This document shows, piece by piece, positions 27,001 through 34,904 of a stretch of 64,000 nt of DNA. Made by a program: the position numbers and the translations under genes. Source of the stretch: Clostridium sp. 'White wine YQ'. Its GTDB lineage: Bacteria > Bacillota > Clostridia > Clostridiales > Clostridiaceae. Numbering within the stretch: position 1 is the stretch's first letter; each line of letters opens with the position of its first letter. Under the pieces are notes generated by a model that was given only the letters and a program-made list of their open reading frames with translations, searched no databases and was not told where the DNA came from. The DNA is taken from NCBI RefSeq assembly GCF_028728205.1, contig NZ_JAQYUU010000001.1, positions 1,562,082-1,626,081 on the forward strand, given 5' to 3'.

Positions 27001-29394
27001 AATTACGAGTTCAGAATTTGGTGCAACCCCTTGAATAGCTGGATTTACTCCTCTAGCAGAAATTATCCCAGCCATTTTTGTACCATGCCCTATTTCATCC
27101 TTTGATGGTACAATGGAATAAGGATCCTGTCCATTCTTCTTAGCTTGTATTGCCCTATCGATTACTTCTTTAGAATATACAGTTCCTTGAATCAAACCTG
27201 TTGCCTCTATGTCACCTTCAATACTTAAATCCCAAATTGACTGTATTTTTGTTTTCCCATCATCATTAATAAACTCTTCATTAAGATAATCTATACCTGT
27301 ATCTATAATGCCTACCAAGACACCTGAACCATCTAATGGCAAATATTCATTTTCATGAAATAAAGGAGCTTCTGATGCGTCTATAGGTGAAATATCACTT
27401 AATTCGTATATTGATCCTGAATCAAAAGCTACAATCTCTGGAGTATTTTTCACTACATCAATAGAGATATTAAAAGGAGTTGAAATAATTGCTCTATTGT
27501 CATCAATTATATATACTGCCGTATTAGGATATCTTTTCTCAACACTACGTATATCACCCTTATATTCAATAATATAATTACGGTTATTCTCTTCTAAAAA
27601 ATAATTAGGCTTTGTATTTGATGTACTCTCTCTTTTTTTTTCTTGAAGTCCTCTTATATTGCTAAAAACTTGTTTCATATCAATGGCTCCATATCCCCAT
27701 AATGGATTAGGATATACATCTCCTGCTCGCTTCATAGTCCCACTAATTAAGTAACTTTTAACCATGGTTGAATATAAGCCTTTTTCATTTCCTTTAATGA
27801 TACCCCACTCAAGTATTAATGCTACACAACCAGCAACCACTGCACCTGCTACACTTGAGCCAGAAATCATTTTCACTCCACCATCATTTGATGTGGTTAA
27901 TGCATTTATTCCCCCAGCCACTATATCAGGCTTTATACTATCATCTACTGTATAACCTCTACCTGAACTTTCTTCTAATGTATTAAAACTTTGGCCATAA
28001 AAACCCACTGATATGGCATCTTTTGCAGTGGAAGGAGTAGTTAGAGTTATATAAGGATCCGGTCTTAAAAACCTTGTTTCTGGTGCCAACAATTCTTTTT
28101 GAGATAGCCACGCATTAAACTTTCCTGTAGAAACTATATCCCCTAATAACTTAAAGCTCCAAATACCTCGCTTTATATTTCTAGCTACTATTACTATTTT
28201 TTCATCTCCACTTATCTCTTCTGGTATAGAAAATTTAACATACATTTTTGTTTTCTCAAATATAAAATTAATTTCACTAGTTTCATTTATTTTGGGAGAG
28301 ATTCTCTCAATTATTTCCCCAGATGGAGAGAGGATTGATAATCCATATTTATCTGGTTTACTTATCCATATTTCAAATCTAAGATTTTTTTGTTTCTCAT
28401 CGACATAAAGCTCTATAGTACTTGTATCTCCCTGTTTGAGAATTTCTCCACTTGTATGAGTATCTCCTGAACCTTGATTTCCTGTAGGAATTACAACAGT
28501 CATCCCCCTTACTTTAGATATCTCTTCTATATATCTTTCTGATGTAGAGATACCAATATGACCTGACATATTTGTTCCAAAAGGTAAGAAAACAACCATT
28601 GGCTTTCCCGTTTTAAATTTCATTTTAAAAAGGTAATTCATCCCTAGTATTATAGATGAAAAAGAAAATGCAGGTTCATTTCCATATATACAAAATTTAT
28701 CTTTTGTTCTCTCATCAATAGTTGCTAATTTCACTATAGCAAACTCACATCTTGGTGCTACACCCTTTAATTGGAGATTAACTCCTTTAGCTCCAATGAT
28801 CCCTGCCATATTAGTACCATGACCTATTTCATCCTTTGATGGAACTATTTCATAAGGATTTTTCCCTTCTCTTTCTGCTAAAATAGCCCTATTTATATCC
28901 TCTCTTGAAAATTCACTCCCTATAGGTTGATTTTCAATTAATTTTCCACTACTATTTGTTTGGTCAAAAATTGCCACTACCCTACTTGTTCCATCATCAT
29001 TGATAAACTCTTTATTTATATAATCTATTCCTGTATCTAAGATTCCTACAATTACATCTGCACCATCAAGGTTTAAATCTTCTTTACTATATAGGACCCC
29101 TACTCCTGATGCATCTATTGGAGTAATGTCACACAAGGTATGTATTCCACCTGGACTAACATAAATCACTTGTTCACCCAGCTCTTTAATAATTTCGTCC
29201 ACATCTCTTCCTATTCCTATTATAATTGCTCTATTTTTATCTATTATTGCTACTTTAGCTCCTTTGATTTTGCTTATGGAACTTTCAATATCACCATCAT
29301 ATTCGATATAACTGTATTCAACTTCATCATCTTTTCTATTCATATGCAAGTTTTTAACTGTCTGAATAGTCCCTTCATTTACTTGCTTTGACAT
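24085..29394 (-). CDS. Three-domain Csp-like subtilase, all triads intact
   Basis: The 1,769-residue protein is three Csp-like S8 domains in tandem: D120/H192/S514, D698/H770/S1092 and D1279/H1350/S1672. All nine residues are present by position and motif (DTGIDY, GHGTxMAG, SGSSVA). Each domain has its own prodomain-like lead (YxGDI) and the jelly-roll-like insert between His and Ser typical of Csp proteins. There is no signal peptide. It ends FYIGNLFIRIP. ATG start behind AAAGGAG. It is second in the four-gene run, 70 bp after the previous gene, with no terminator in between. Confidence 0.93.
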   Translation of the reverse strand: MSKQVNEGTIQTVKNLHMNRKDDEVEYSYIEYDGDIESSISKIKGAKVAIIDKNRAIIIGIGRDVDEIIKELGEQVIYVSPGGIHTLCDITPIDASGVGVLYSKEDLNLDGADVIVGILDTGIDYINKEFINDDGTSRVVAIFDQTNSSGKLIENQPIGSEFSREDINRAILAEREGKNPYEIVPSKDEIGHGTNMAGIIGAKGVNLQLKGVAPRCEFAIVKLATIDERTKDKFCIYGNEPAFSFSSIILGMNYLFKMKFKTGKPMVVFLPFGTNMSGHIGISTSERYIEEISKVRGMTVVIPTGNQGSGDTHTSGEILKQGDTSTIELYVDEKQKNLRFEIWISKPDKYGLSILSPSGEIIERISPKINETSEINFIFEKTKMYVKFSIPEEISGDEKIVIVARNIKRGIWSFKLLGDIVSTGKFNAWLSQKELLAPETRFLRPDPYITLTTPSTAKDAISVGFYGQSFNTLEESSGRGYTVDDSIKPDIVAGGINALTTSNDGGVKMISGSSVAGAVVAGCVALILEWGIIKGNEKGLYSTMVKSYLISGTMKRAGDVYPNPLWGYGAIDMKQVFSNIRGLQEKKRESTSNTKPNYFLEENNRNYIIEYKGDIRSVEKRYPNTAVYIIDDNRAIISTPFNISIDVVKNTPEIVAFDSGSIYELSDISPIDASEAPLFHENEYLPLDGSGVLVGIIDTGIDYLNEEFINDDGKTKIQSIWDLSIEGDIEATGLIQGTVYSKEVIDRAIQAKKNGQDPYSIVPSKDEIGHGTKMAGIISARGVNPAIQGVAPNSELVIVKLKPASSAVREYYGVYGNAVCYRSTTFLLAIRYLYQFASKSNKPIVIYSPLGSNNGAHNGESPLERYIDEVSNYNGIAVVVPTGNQGNSNTHTSGYLKKKGDVGIIELIVGEKQKDIRIEIWISSPDKVSLIITSPTGEITSKIPPKNNEITDIAFLYEETKMRVEYLIPEDITGEEKITIIGREMKAGIWQFKLVGELIVVGRYDAWILQKAYLAPNTRFIKPSPDTTLTIPSTSDLAISVGYYNQNNNSVVVDSGRGYTRNNMIKPDIVAGGIRQLATTVSGRAEYVSGSSVAAAVVAACAALIFQWGIVDGNDTSMYASKVKTYLISGTKKRPGDTYPNSNWGYGMLNLNGTFENVRGIKNDLKREMTSKKTKKINYFLEPNNRGILIEYKGDIVNAMSKYPNTAVYIIDEKRAAITIPINQIDIILKETKEIVYADSLAAFTLSEISPKDSANTSVFNNNIYFNLDGKGVIVGIVDTGIDYLNEEFINEDGTSKILAIWDQNINADEPSDLILGVEYTREDINKAIQAKKNGQDPYLIVPSKDDIGHGTNMAGIISARGINPELRGVAPESELLMVKLKPIADEGKSIYGIYGNVPAFRSIALFTAVRYLYNYSKKYDKPIVIFVPLGTNNGAHDGNSYIERYIQEISNYNGVVVVFPAGNQGNSSTHVSGKIKNTGETSTFELKIDKRQKDIRFEIWVVRPDKVSLSITSPTGEEIKRIVPKIKERITINFIYERTEMIIEYIIPEEITGNEKIIVYAKNIVEGIWQFTLMGDLVTVGIYDAWLLQKELNAPETAFLAPNFNTTLTVPGTATKSITVAYYNQNNNSIVPDSGKGYTRKNTIKPDIAAGGINQTTTGVGGTTQVVSGSSVAAAITAGCCALLFQWGIVNKNDPTMYAIKVKTYLIRGASKREEDTYPNPNWGYGMLDLKGIFDNVRLLEMRNNKKRDSEFYIGNLFIRIPENIYKR

Positions 29395-29464
29395 CCCTAG
29401 CGAATCTCCTTTTACTTTCTAATAATAATCACCAGTATAAAAACTATCTTATTTTTATTTCTTA

Positions 29465-31243
29465 TTAGTTAATTTTAGGTAACCTAATAAATAAGCTCCC
29501 AATATAATATCCATCTTCTGAATCTTCATCTAGGCTTCTTAATGTATCGAATACACCCTTAATATTTAACATTCCATAACCCCATTCAGCATTTGGAAAT
29601 GCTTCTCCTTTCGTTTTAGCGGCTCCCCTTATTAGATAAGTTCTTACCTTTGCTGAATACAATGCTTTATCATATCCAAGAACTTCTCCCCACTCTAGTA
29701 TTAACGCTATACAACCAGCTGTAACTGCTGATGAAACGCTAGTTCCACTAACTATTTGAGTTCCTCCCCCTACTGCAGTAGTTAATACATTTACTCCGCC
29801 TGCTGCAATATCAGGTTTTATCCTTCCGTCTCTTGTATATCCTCTGCTTGATTCTTTAACAATAGTATTATTGTTTTGATTATAAGAGGCAACTGAAATA
29901 GCTCCTCTCGCAGCTGCAGGAGTCATTAACGTTAAGTATGGATCACTTTTTAAAAACTTTGTATCTGGAGCAATTAATTCTCTTTGCATTAAATAAACAT
30001 CATATCTACCAGTTATTATTACTTCTCCTGTAAGTCTAAAAATCCAAATACCTTCCTTTATATTATGTGCATTAATTATAATTCTTTCCTCTCCGGTAAC
30101 TTGTTCTGGAATATAATGTCCTACATTTAATATAGTGTTTTCATATAAGAATTTAAGCTCTGTGATTTTATTACTTTGCGGCATTACTCTTTCTACCTTT
30201 TCTCCAGTAGGTGAAATAATCGAAAGTGTTAATTTATCGGGTCTGCTAATCCATATTTCGAATCTCATATTTTTTTGATTCGGATCTATTTTTAATTCTA
30301 CGTCTGCTGTATCTCCAACTTTTTTAATAATGCCTGAGGTGTGCGTATCTCCATCCCCTTGGTTTCCCATTGGTACAACAACAGTTACCCCTTTTACTCT
30401 TGAAATTTCACTCACGTATCTTTCAATAAACGATTGTCCATTTCTTGGGCCGGCATTACCTCCTAATGGTAATAAAATTACGATAGGGGTTTCTAATTTA
30501 CCAGCTAATGTATATAAATATTTTAAACCTAAAAATAATGCTACAGTTGAATATACTTGAGATTTTCCATATACCCCAAACTCTTCTACTAACTTTTTCT
30601 CAGCTGGAATAAGTTTTACTATCGCAAAGCTACAACCCGGTGCTGCGCCTTTTAATTCTTTATTTTTTCCTCTAGCTCCAACTATTCCTGCCATTGCAGT
30701 TCCATGCCCAACTTCATCCTTTGACGGCATTACTTTATAAGGATCTCTTCCACGTATTTTTTCTTCAATTGCTCTATTTATATCATCTCTAGTAAATTCG
30801 CTTCCAATTGGTTGACCCTCTACATATTTACCTTCAAAAATTGTTTGGTCGAATATTGAAATAATCCTTGTTGTATTGTCATCATTTATAAATTCTTCAT
30901 TTAAATAATCTATTCCTGTATCAATTATCCCGACAATTACCCCTTTCCCGTCTAACTGTAAAAAGGGATTGTTATGAAATAAATCAACTTGAGATGCTTC
31001 AATTGGAGAGATATCGCATAAAGTATACAATCCATTAGGATTTACATACACTATCAGATCGTATAGTTTATTAATAACGTCATCTAAATCTCCAATTACC
31101 GCAAGTATTGCCCTAGTATCGTCTACAATAAAAATTCTTACATTACTCATATTTTTCACAGGTGTTTCTATATCGCCCTGATATTCTATTATGGTGTATG
31201 CAGCTTTTTCCCATGGAAAACTACTATCAAATAATTGAGCCAT
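29465..31243 (-). CDS. Csp-like subtilase, single domain, first of the run
   Basis: This 592-residue S8 subtilase has triad D108 (IIDTGIDY), H180 (GHGTAMAG) and S502 (SGTSVSSA), with a prodomain-like lead FPWEKAAYTIIEYQGDI. It is closest in build to the 604-residue paralogue, with which it shares the SFPW lead. It ends YYIGSLFIRLPKIN. ATG start with an in-frame TGA immediately before it and GGAGG 14 nt upstream. As the first gene it sets transcription of the whole run. Family knowledge suggests a role in spore germination or spore-protein processing; neither is shown by the sequence itself. Confidence 0.92.
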   Translation of the reverse strand: MAQLFDSSFPWEKAAYTIIEYQGDIETPVKNMSNVRIFIVDDTRAILAVIGDLDDVINKLYDLIVYVNPNGLYTLCDISPIEASQVDLFHNNPFLQLDGKGVIVGIIDTGIDYLNEEFINDDNTTRIISIFDQTIFEGKYVEGQPIGSEFTRDDINRAIEEKIRGRDPYKVMPSKDEVGHGTAMAGIVGARGKNKELKGAAPGCSFAIVKLIPAEKKLVEEFGVYGKSQVYSTVALFLGLKYLYTLAGKLETPIVILLPLGGNAGPRNGQSFIERYVSEISRVKGVTVVVPMGNQGDGDTHTSGIIKKVGDTADVELKIDPNQKNMRFEIWISRPDKLTLSIISPTGEKVERVMPQSNKITELKFLYENTILNVGHYIPEQVTGEERIIINAHNIKEGIWIFRLTGEVIITGRYDVYLMQRELIAPDTKFLKSDPYLTLMTPAAARGAISVASYNQNNNTIVKESSRGYTRDGRIKPDIAAGGVNVLTTAVGGGTQIVSGTSVSSAVTAGCIALILEWGEVLGYDKALYSAKVRTYLIRGAAKTKGEAFPNAEWGYGMLNIKGVFDTLRSLDEDSEDGYYIGSLFIRLPKIN

Positions 31244-31310
31244 TCAATACAAACTACCTCCAAAAAATACTTCTTTTATATAAAATATTCAAGCCATAAA
31301 TTTTTAAAAC

Positions 31311-31340
31311 TACATTATGAAAAGAATGGAAAATAGTTCA
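31311..31340 (-). promoter_or_regulatory. Possible forespore-type promoter of the subtilase run
   Basis: On the minus strand TGAACTA is followed 15 nt later by CATAATGTA, about 70 nt before the first subtilase start. This partly matches the sigma-F/sigma-G pattern (GNATR, CATNNTA). The last base of the -10 element deviates, so the call is tentative. Confidence 0.3.
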
Positions 31341-31426
31341 TATAAAAAATCGTCAAGGCGATATTGTAATTCAAACTTATAAAGTTATCCACGTACTTAA
31401 AATATTATAAATTCCTAAAGAGTAAA

Positions 31427-31470
31427 AAGTCTGTTTAATCCATGAGTATGCTCAAAGATTAAACAGACTT
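31427..31470 (-). terminator. Terminator of the metalloprotease-like gene
   Basis: AAGTCTGTTTAATC pairs perfectly with GATTAAACAGACTT over 14 bp. On the minus strand it is followed by TTTTTACTC. It separates this operon from the subtilase run. Confidence 0.85.
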
Positions 31471-32271
31471 CTATATTTTTATACTCCTTGCAAATAAACT
31501 AATTACATAAGTAATTATTGAAAGAATTACTGCTACTAACAGAACTCCAGTTAATAGGATATTATATCTAATAATATTTATTTCAGAAATATATTTTGAT
31601 AATCCAAAAATGTTTAATATTAGTAAAATAGCAAAGATAATAGTTAATCCCCTTGATGCCCCTTTTATATCAGCTGAACTTAATGATATATGAGACGATA
31701 TGCATATTGAAATAAAGAGGAAGATATAAAAATAAGGGTTTTTAAAATTCTCTAAAGAAAATATATTTTTAAATAATCCAATATACGAATTTATAATTCC
31801 TTCTACTATAGATTTATTTAAGGTTGTAACTTTAAGTCCGCTCTCTAATATTCCAATTAGTTTATTATAGGACTTAGGTATAACAAAATGCATTAATGCA
31901 ACTATTGAAAAAACCCCACCAAATATTGGTGCAATACCAATGAAAAAATTTCCAATCTGCTGATAAATACTATTTTTACTATAACTATGATTTACATATC
32001 CCATCACCCCATTAACATCAGGCTTTTGAAGTAATTTTATACTATTTATCCTATGCCTAAAAAATACTGCTAAGATTGCATGACTTAATTCATGAATTGG
32101 AACTCCAATAAACCCAGTAATCATTAATGCTTTACTACCAAAGCTTCTTTGAAAATTTCTCAAGGTACTATTTCTCAACACACCTAGCAAAAATCCAATC
32201 AAGATCACTGTTCCAGTTAAATAAAATGTTTCTAATATCGTTTTAATAATTATTTCTATAAAAATATTCAT
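31471..32271 (-). CDS. Membrane zinc-metalloprotease-like protein (HExxH)
   Basis: This 266-residue protein has about six membrane segments and a zinc-binding motif H60-E-L-S-H64 at the edge of the second, followed by PDVNGVMGYVNHSY. The arrangement resembles M50-type intramembrane proteases and DUF3267-like proteins. A clear distal Asp ligand motif is not obvious, so activity is uncertain. It lies 16 bp downstream of a metallophosphoesterase and is probably co-transcribed with it. The substrate is unknown. Its position next to the subtilase run may be coincidence because a strong terminator separates them. Confidence 0.7.
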   Translation of the reverse strand: MNIFIEIIIKTILETFYLTGTVILIGFLLGVLRNSTLRNFQRSFGSKALMITGFIGVPIHELSHAILAVFFRHRINSIKLLQKPDVNGVMGYVNHSYSKNSIYQQIGNFFIGIAPIFGGVFSIVALMHFVIPKSYNKLIGILESGLKVTTLNKSIVEGIINSYIGLFKNIFSLENFKNPYFYIFLFISICISSHISLSSADIKGASRGLTIIFAILLILNIFGLSKYISEINIIRYNILLTGVLLVAVILSIITYVISLFARSIKI

Positions 32272-32287
32272 CCTATGTAATCACCTT

Positions 32288-33208
32288 TCAATCATATAAT
32301 TTTCTTAGTTCATTATCTCCTTCTCTTCTTAACCAAGTTTTAATATCAGTTGGATTTGCTTCATTAACTAATACCACTCTTGCCCCACGAGGAATTTTCG
32401 AATCTCCATACCCTCCATAGCCTGTGTACCCTGCATACCCTAGTAAAATCCCCTTATACTTCACCACAAAATTATTGAAATGATCATGTCCTACAAATAC
32501 ACCTACTACGTCTTTTGTGTTAATGAGAACTCTAAAAAGACCTCCACATATGTTTATTAAAGGTGAATCTATTGAATCTAATTTTTCTCCTTTAGGTTTC
32601 CCACGCCTCCATGCCTTTTTATATTCTGGAAGTGGTATATGAAAATACATTAAGGAAGGTATTATTTTATTATATCTTTGCTTTAACCCAAAAGTAATTT
32701 TTCTATACCATAAAGCTTGAGTTAGTTTTATCCAATTATATCCTCCCACAAAAAAAGGAGCATACTTACCAGAGTCAAGAAAATAGAGGTTTAAAACAGG
32801 TTTTTTATTTTTACTTCCTTCTACAAGAAGATTATAGTTTCCTATCCTATCAAAAGTTTTATAACCAACTTGGCTAATATTGTAATCAAAACTCATATAA
32901 AACTTCATCATCTCTTCTTTTGACATAACACCATGTTCATCATCATGATTTCCAAAAACTATAGCCCAAGGTATCTTTCTATTCTCCATTGGTGATGCTA
33001 TATGAGAAATTGCCGTCTTAACATCTTCAATTGTTTTGCATTTACCATCTATATTATCTCCTGTTAAAATAACTAGATTAGGTCTTTCATAATCTAGTAT
33101 CTTCCTCATTACACCAATTCCTTCATCCATCTCTGGTCCTTCATGAATATCAGTAAATTGAACTATTTTAAACTTGCCTTTGGTGTCAAACTTAAGCACA
33201 AAATCCAT
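32288..33208 (-). CDS. Calcineurin-like metallophosphoesterase
   Basis: This 306-residue protein has the full metal-site series in order: D20-x-H22 (TDIHEG), LTGDNIDG, GNHDDEHG, FHIPLPEY and GHDHFNNF. These bind a dinuclear metal centre that cleaves phosphoesters. Overall it resembles the extracytoplasmic or PhoD-unrelated single-domain phosphohydrolases of Firmicutes, but no signal peptide is present, so it should be cytoplasmic. ATG start behind AAGGGGA. It is the first gene of a two-gene unit with the HExxH membrane protein. The substrate is unknown. Confidence 0.9.
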   Translation of the reverse strand: MDFVLKFDTKGKFKIVQFTDIHEGPEMDEGIGVMRKILDYERPNLVILTGDNIDGKCKTIEDVKTAISHIASPMENRKIPWAIVFGNHDDEHGVMSKEEMMKFYMSFDYNISQVGYKTFDRIGNYNLLVEGSKNKKPVLNLYFLDSGKYAPFFVGGYNWIKLTQALWYRKITFGLKQRYNKIIPSLMYFHIPLPEYKKAWRRGKPKGEKLDSIDSPLINICGGLFRVLINTKDVVGVFVGHDHFNNFVVKYKGILLGYAGYTGYGGYGDSKIPRGARVVLVNEANPTDIKTWLRREGDNELRKLYD

Positions 33209-33402
33209 ATAAAATCCCCTTTATAATTAATAGTATATTATATGAATATGTTTTTTAACTGCTTATTAAAATACACTATAACATAATTAATCAATATTAA
33301 TGTTTCAATAAAGTTAAAATATATGTTAATCATGTTTACTATAGTAATACATAATGCTATAATTTCTTAATATATTGCAGCTAGAAGGAGGATAAGATTA
33401 AT

Positions 33403-33882
33403 ATGAATAATGATATAAAGCTTAGTTTTTTTAAAGAAATATACAAAAATGATTTATTTAAATTTTATCTTCCAGAAGATATAGTGATATTTACTTCTCT
33501 CCCTAAAAAGATTTTAGCTTCACCTATATTAGACGAAAACAAAAAACCGGTTGTCATCTTACTAAATGAAATACCAATTGGATTTTTTGGATTACACTTA
33601 GGAGATGAAGTTCTTGAATATAAAAATAACCCTAAAGCCATACTTCTTCGCTACTTTTCTATAAATTACCCTTATCAAGGAAAAGGATATGCTAAAAAAG
33701 CTTTAAGACTTTTACCAAGTTTTATAAGTAATAACTTTAAGGAAATAAATGAAATAGTACTTGGAGTTAATGAAAGAAATATATCCGCTCAAAAATTATA
33801 TGAGAAATCTAATTTCAAAGATACTGGATTAAGAAGAATGGGCCCTGTTGGTCTACAATATATATTAAGCTTAGAATTATAA
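33403..33882 (+). CDS. GNAT-family N-acetyltransferase
   Basis: This 159-residue acyltransferase has the acetyl-CoA pyrophosphate loop in YQGKGYAKKALRLL (about residues 92-105) and the C-terminal motif GVNERNISAQKLYEKSNF. The family transfers acetyl groups to amines of small molecules or protein N-termini; the substrate cannot be told. ATG start behind AAGGAGG. It is a single gene, divergent from the phosphoesterase and convergent with galU, with a shared terminator. Confidence 0.9.
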   Translation: MNNDIKLSFFKEIYKNDLFKFYLPEDIVIFTSLPKKILASPILDENKKPVVILLNEIPIGFFGLHLGDEVLEYKNNPKAILLRYFSINYPYQGKGYAKKALRLLPSFISNNFKEINEIVLGVNERNISAQKLYEKSNFKDTGLRRMGPVGLQYILSLEL

Positions 33883-33894
33883 ATTCCAATAAAA

Positions 33895-33923
33895 AAGCCC
33901 TTAGAAATATTATTCTAGGGCTT
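33895..33923. terminator. Bidirectional terminator between GNAT gene and galU
   Basis: AAGCCCTTAGA pairs with TCTAGGGCTT (one bulged T), flanked by an A-run on the left. Confidence 0.75.
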
Positions 33924-33930
33924 AATTGTA

Positions 33931-34791
33931 TTACTGAAGTGTTTTAAAATATGCAAGTAAGTTTTCTTTTAAGTCTTCTCTTTTTAATGCATAATCAATA
34001 TTTGCTTGTAAAAATCCAAATTTATCACCAACATCATATCGTCGTCCTTCAAAGCAGTACGAATATACTGCTTCTGTATTAGATAATTCTTTTAGTGCAT
34101 CTGTTAATTGTATTTCTCCACCTTTTCCTGGTTTTGTATTTTCAAGAATTTCAAATATGTTAGGGGTTATTATATATCTTCCTAGGATGGCTATATTTGT
34201 AGGGGCTTCTTCAACCTTAGGCTTCTCAATCATATTCTTAACTTTATAAACACGGTCCTCAACCTTTAAACCATCTATAATTCCATACTTACACACATCT
34301 TCCCTATTAACTGGTTGTACTCCAAGTATAGTAGTTTTGTACTCATTATAGCAATCAATTAATTGCTTTAAACAAGGGACTGTACTATCTACTATATCAT
34401 CTCCAAGCATTACAGCAAATGGTTCATTACCTACAAAGGTTCTAGCTCTGCCTATAGCATGCCCCAATCCTTTAGGTTCTTTTTGACGTATATAATGTAT
34501 GTCAACCATATTAGAAATTTTCTTTACTAACTCCAGCAGTTCTTCTTTATGATTATTTTCAAGTTCATCCTCAAGTTCAACTGATTTATCAAAATGATCT
34601 TCAATAGCTCTTTTATTTCTACCTGTAATTATTAAAATTTCTTCTATTCCGGAAGCAACAGCTTCTTCAACAATATATTGAATTGTAGGCTTATCTACTA
34701 TGGGAAGCATTTCTTTAGGTTGGGCCTTTGTTGCTGGTAAAAACCTTGTTCCGAGTCCAGCTGCTGGAATTACTGCTTTTCTCACTTTCAT
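33931..34791 (-). CDS. galU: UTP-glucose-1-phosphate uridylyltransferase
   Basis: GalU makes UDP-glucose from UTP and glucose-1-phosphate for cell-envelope polysaccharides and glycolipids. The 286-residue protein has the signature AAGLGTRFLPATKAQPKEML near the N-terminus, the VMLGDDIV metal site and IEKPKVEEAP. The ATG at 34791 sits 8 nt after AAGGAG; a GTG three codons upstream overlaps that site and is rejected. It is monocistronic. An AT-only inverted repeat (34816-34826 with 34835-34845) lies just upstream and could be an operator or a weak terminator of the hydrogenase-like gene. Confidence 0.95.
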   Translation of the reverse strand: MKVRKAVIPAAGLGTRFLPATKAQPKEMLPIVDKPTIQYIVEEAVASGIEEILIITGRNKRAIEDHFDKSVELEDELENNHKEELLELVKKISNMVDIHYIRQKEPKGLGHAIGRARTFVGNEPFAVMLGDDIVDSTVPCLKQLIDCYNEYKTTILGVQPVNREDVCKYGIIDGLKVEDRVYKVKNMIEKPKVEEAPTNIAILGRYIITPNIFEILENTKPGKGGEIQLTDALKELSNTEAVYSYCFEGRRYDVGDKFGFLQANIDYALKREDLKENLLAYFKTLQ

Positions 34792-34904
34792 AATATACAC
34801 TCCTTTTATTAATTATAAATTAATATATAAATAAATATTAATTTACCCATGTGTTATTATAATGTGACAATTGTGTAATTTTTATGTGAAATAAGCTAAA
34901 TTAG

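Noticed and set aside
14795..31243. Secreted nutritional proteases
   Set aside because: None of the four proteins has a signal peptide or cell-wall anchor, and the insert between His and Ser plus the YxGDI prodomain-like leads fit Csp-type spore subtilases better.
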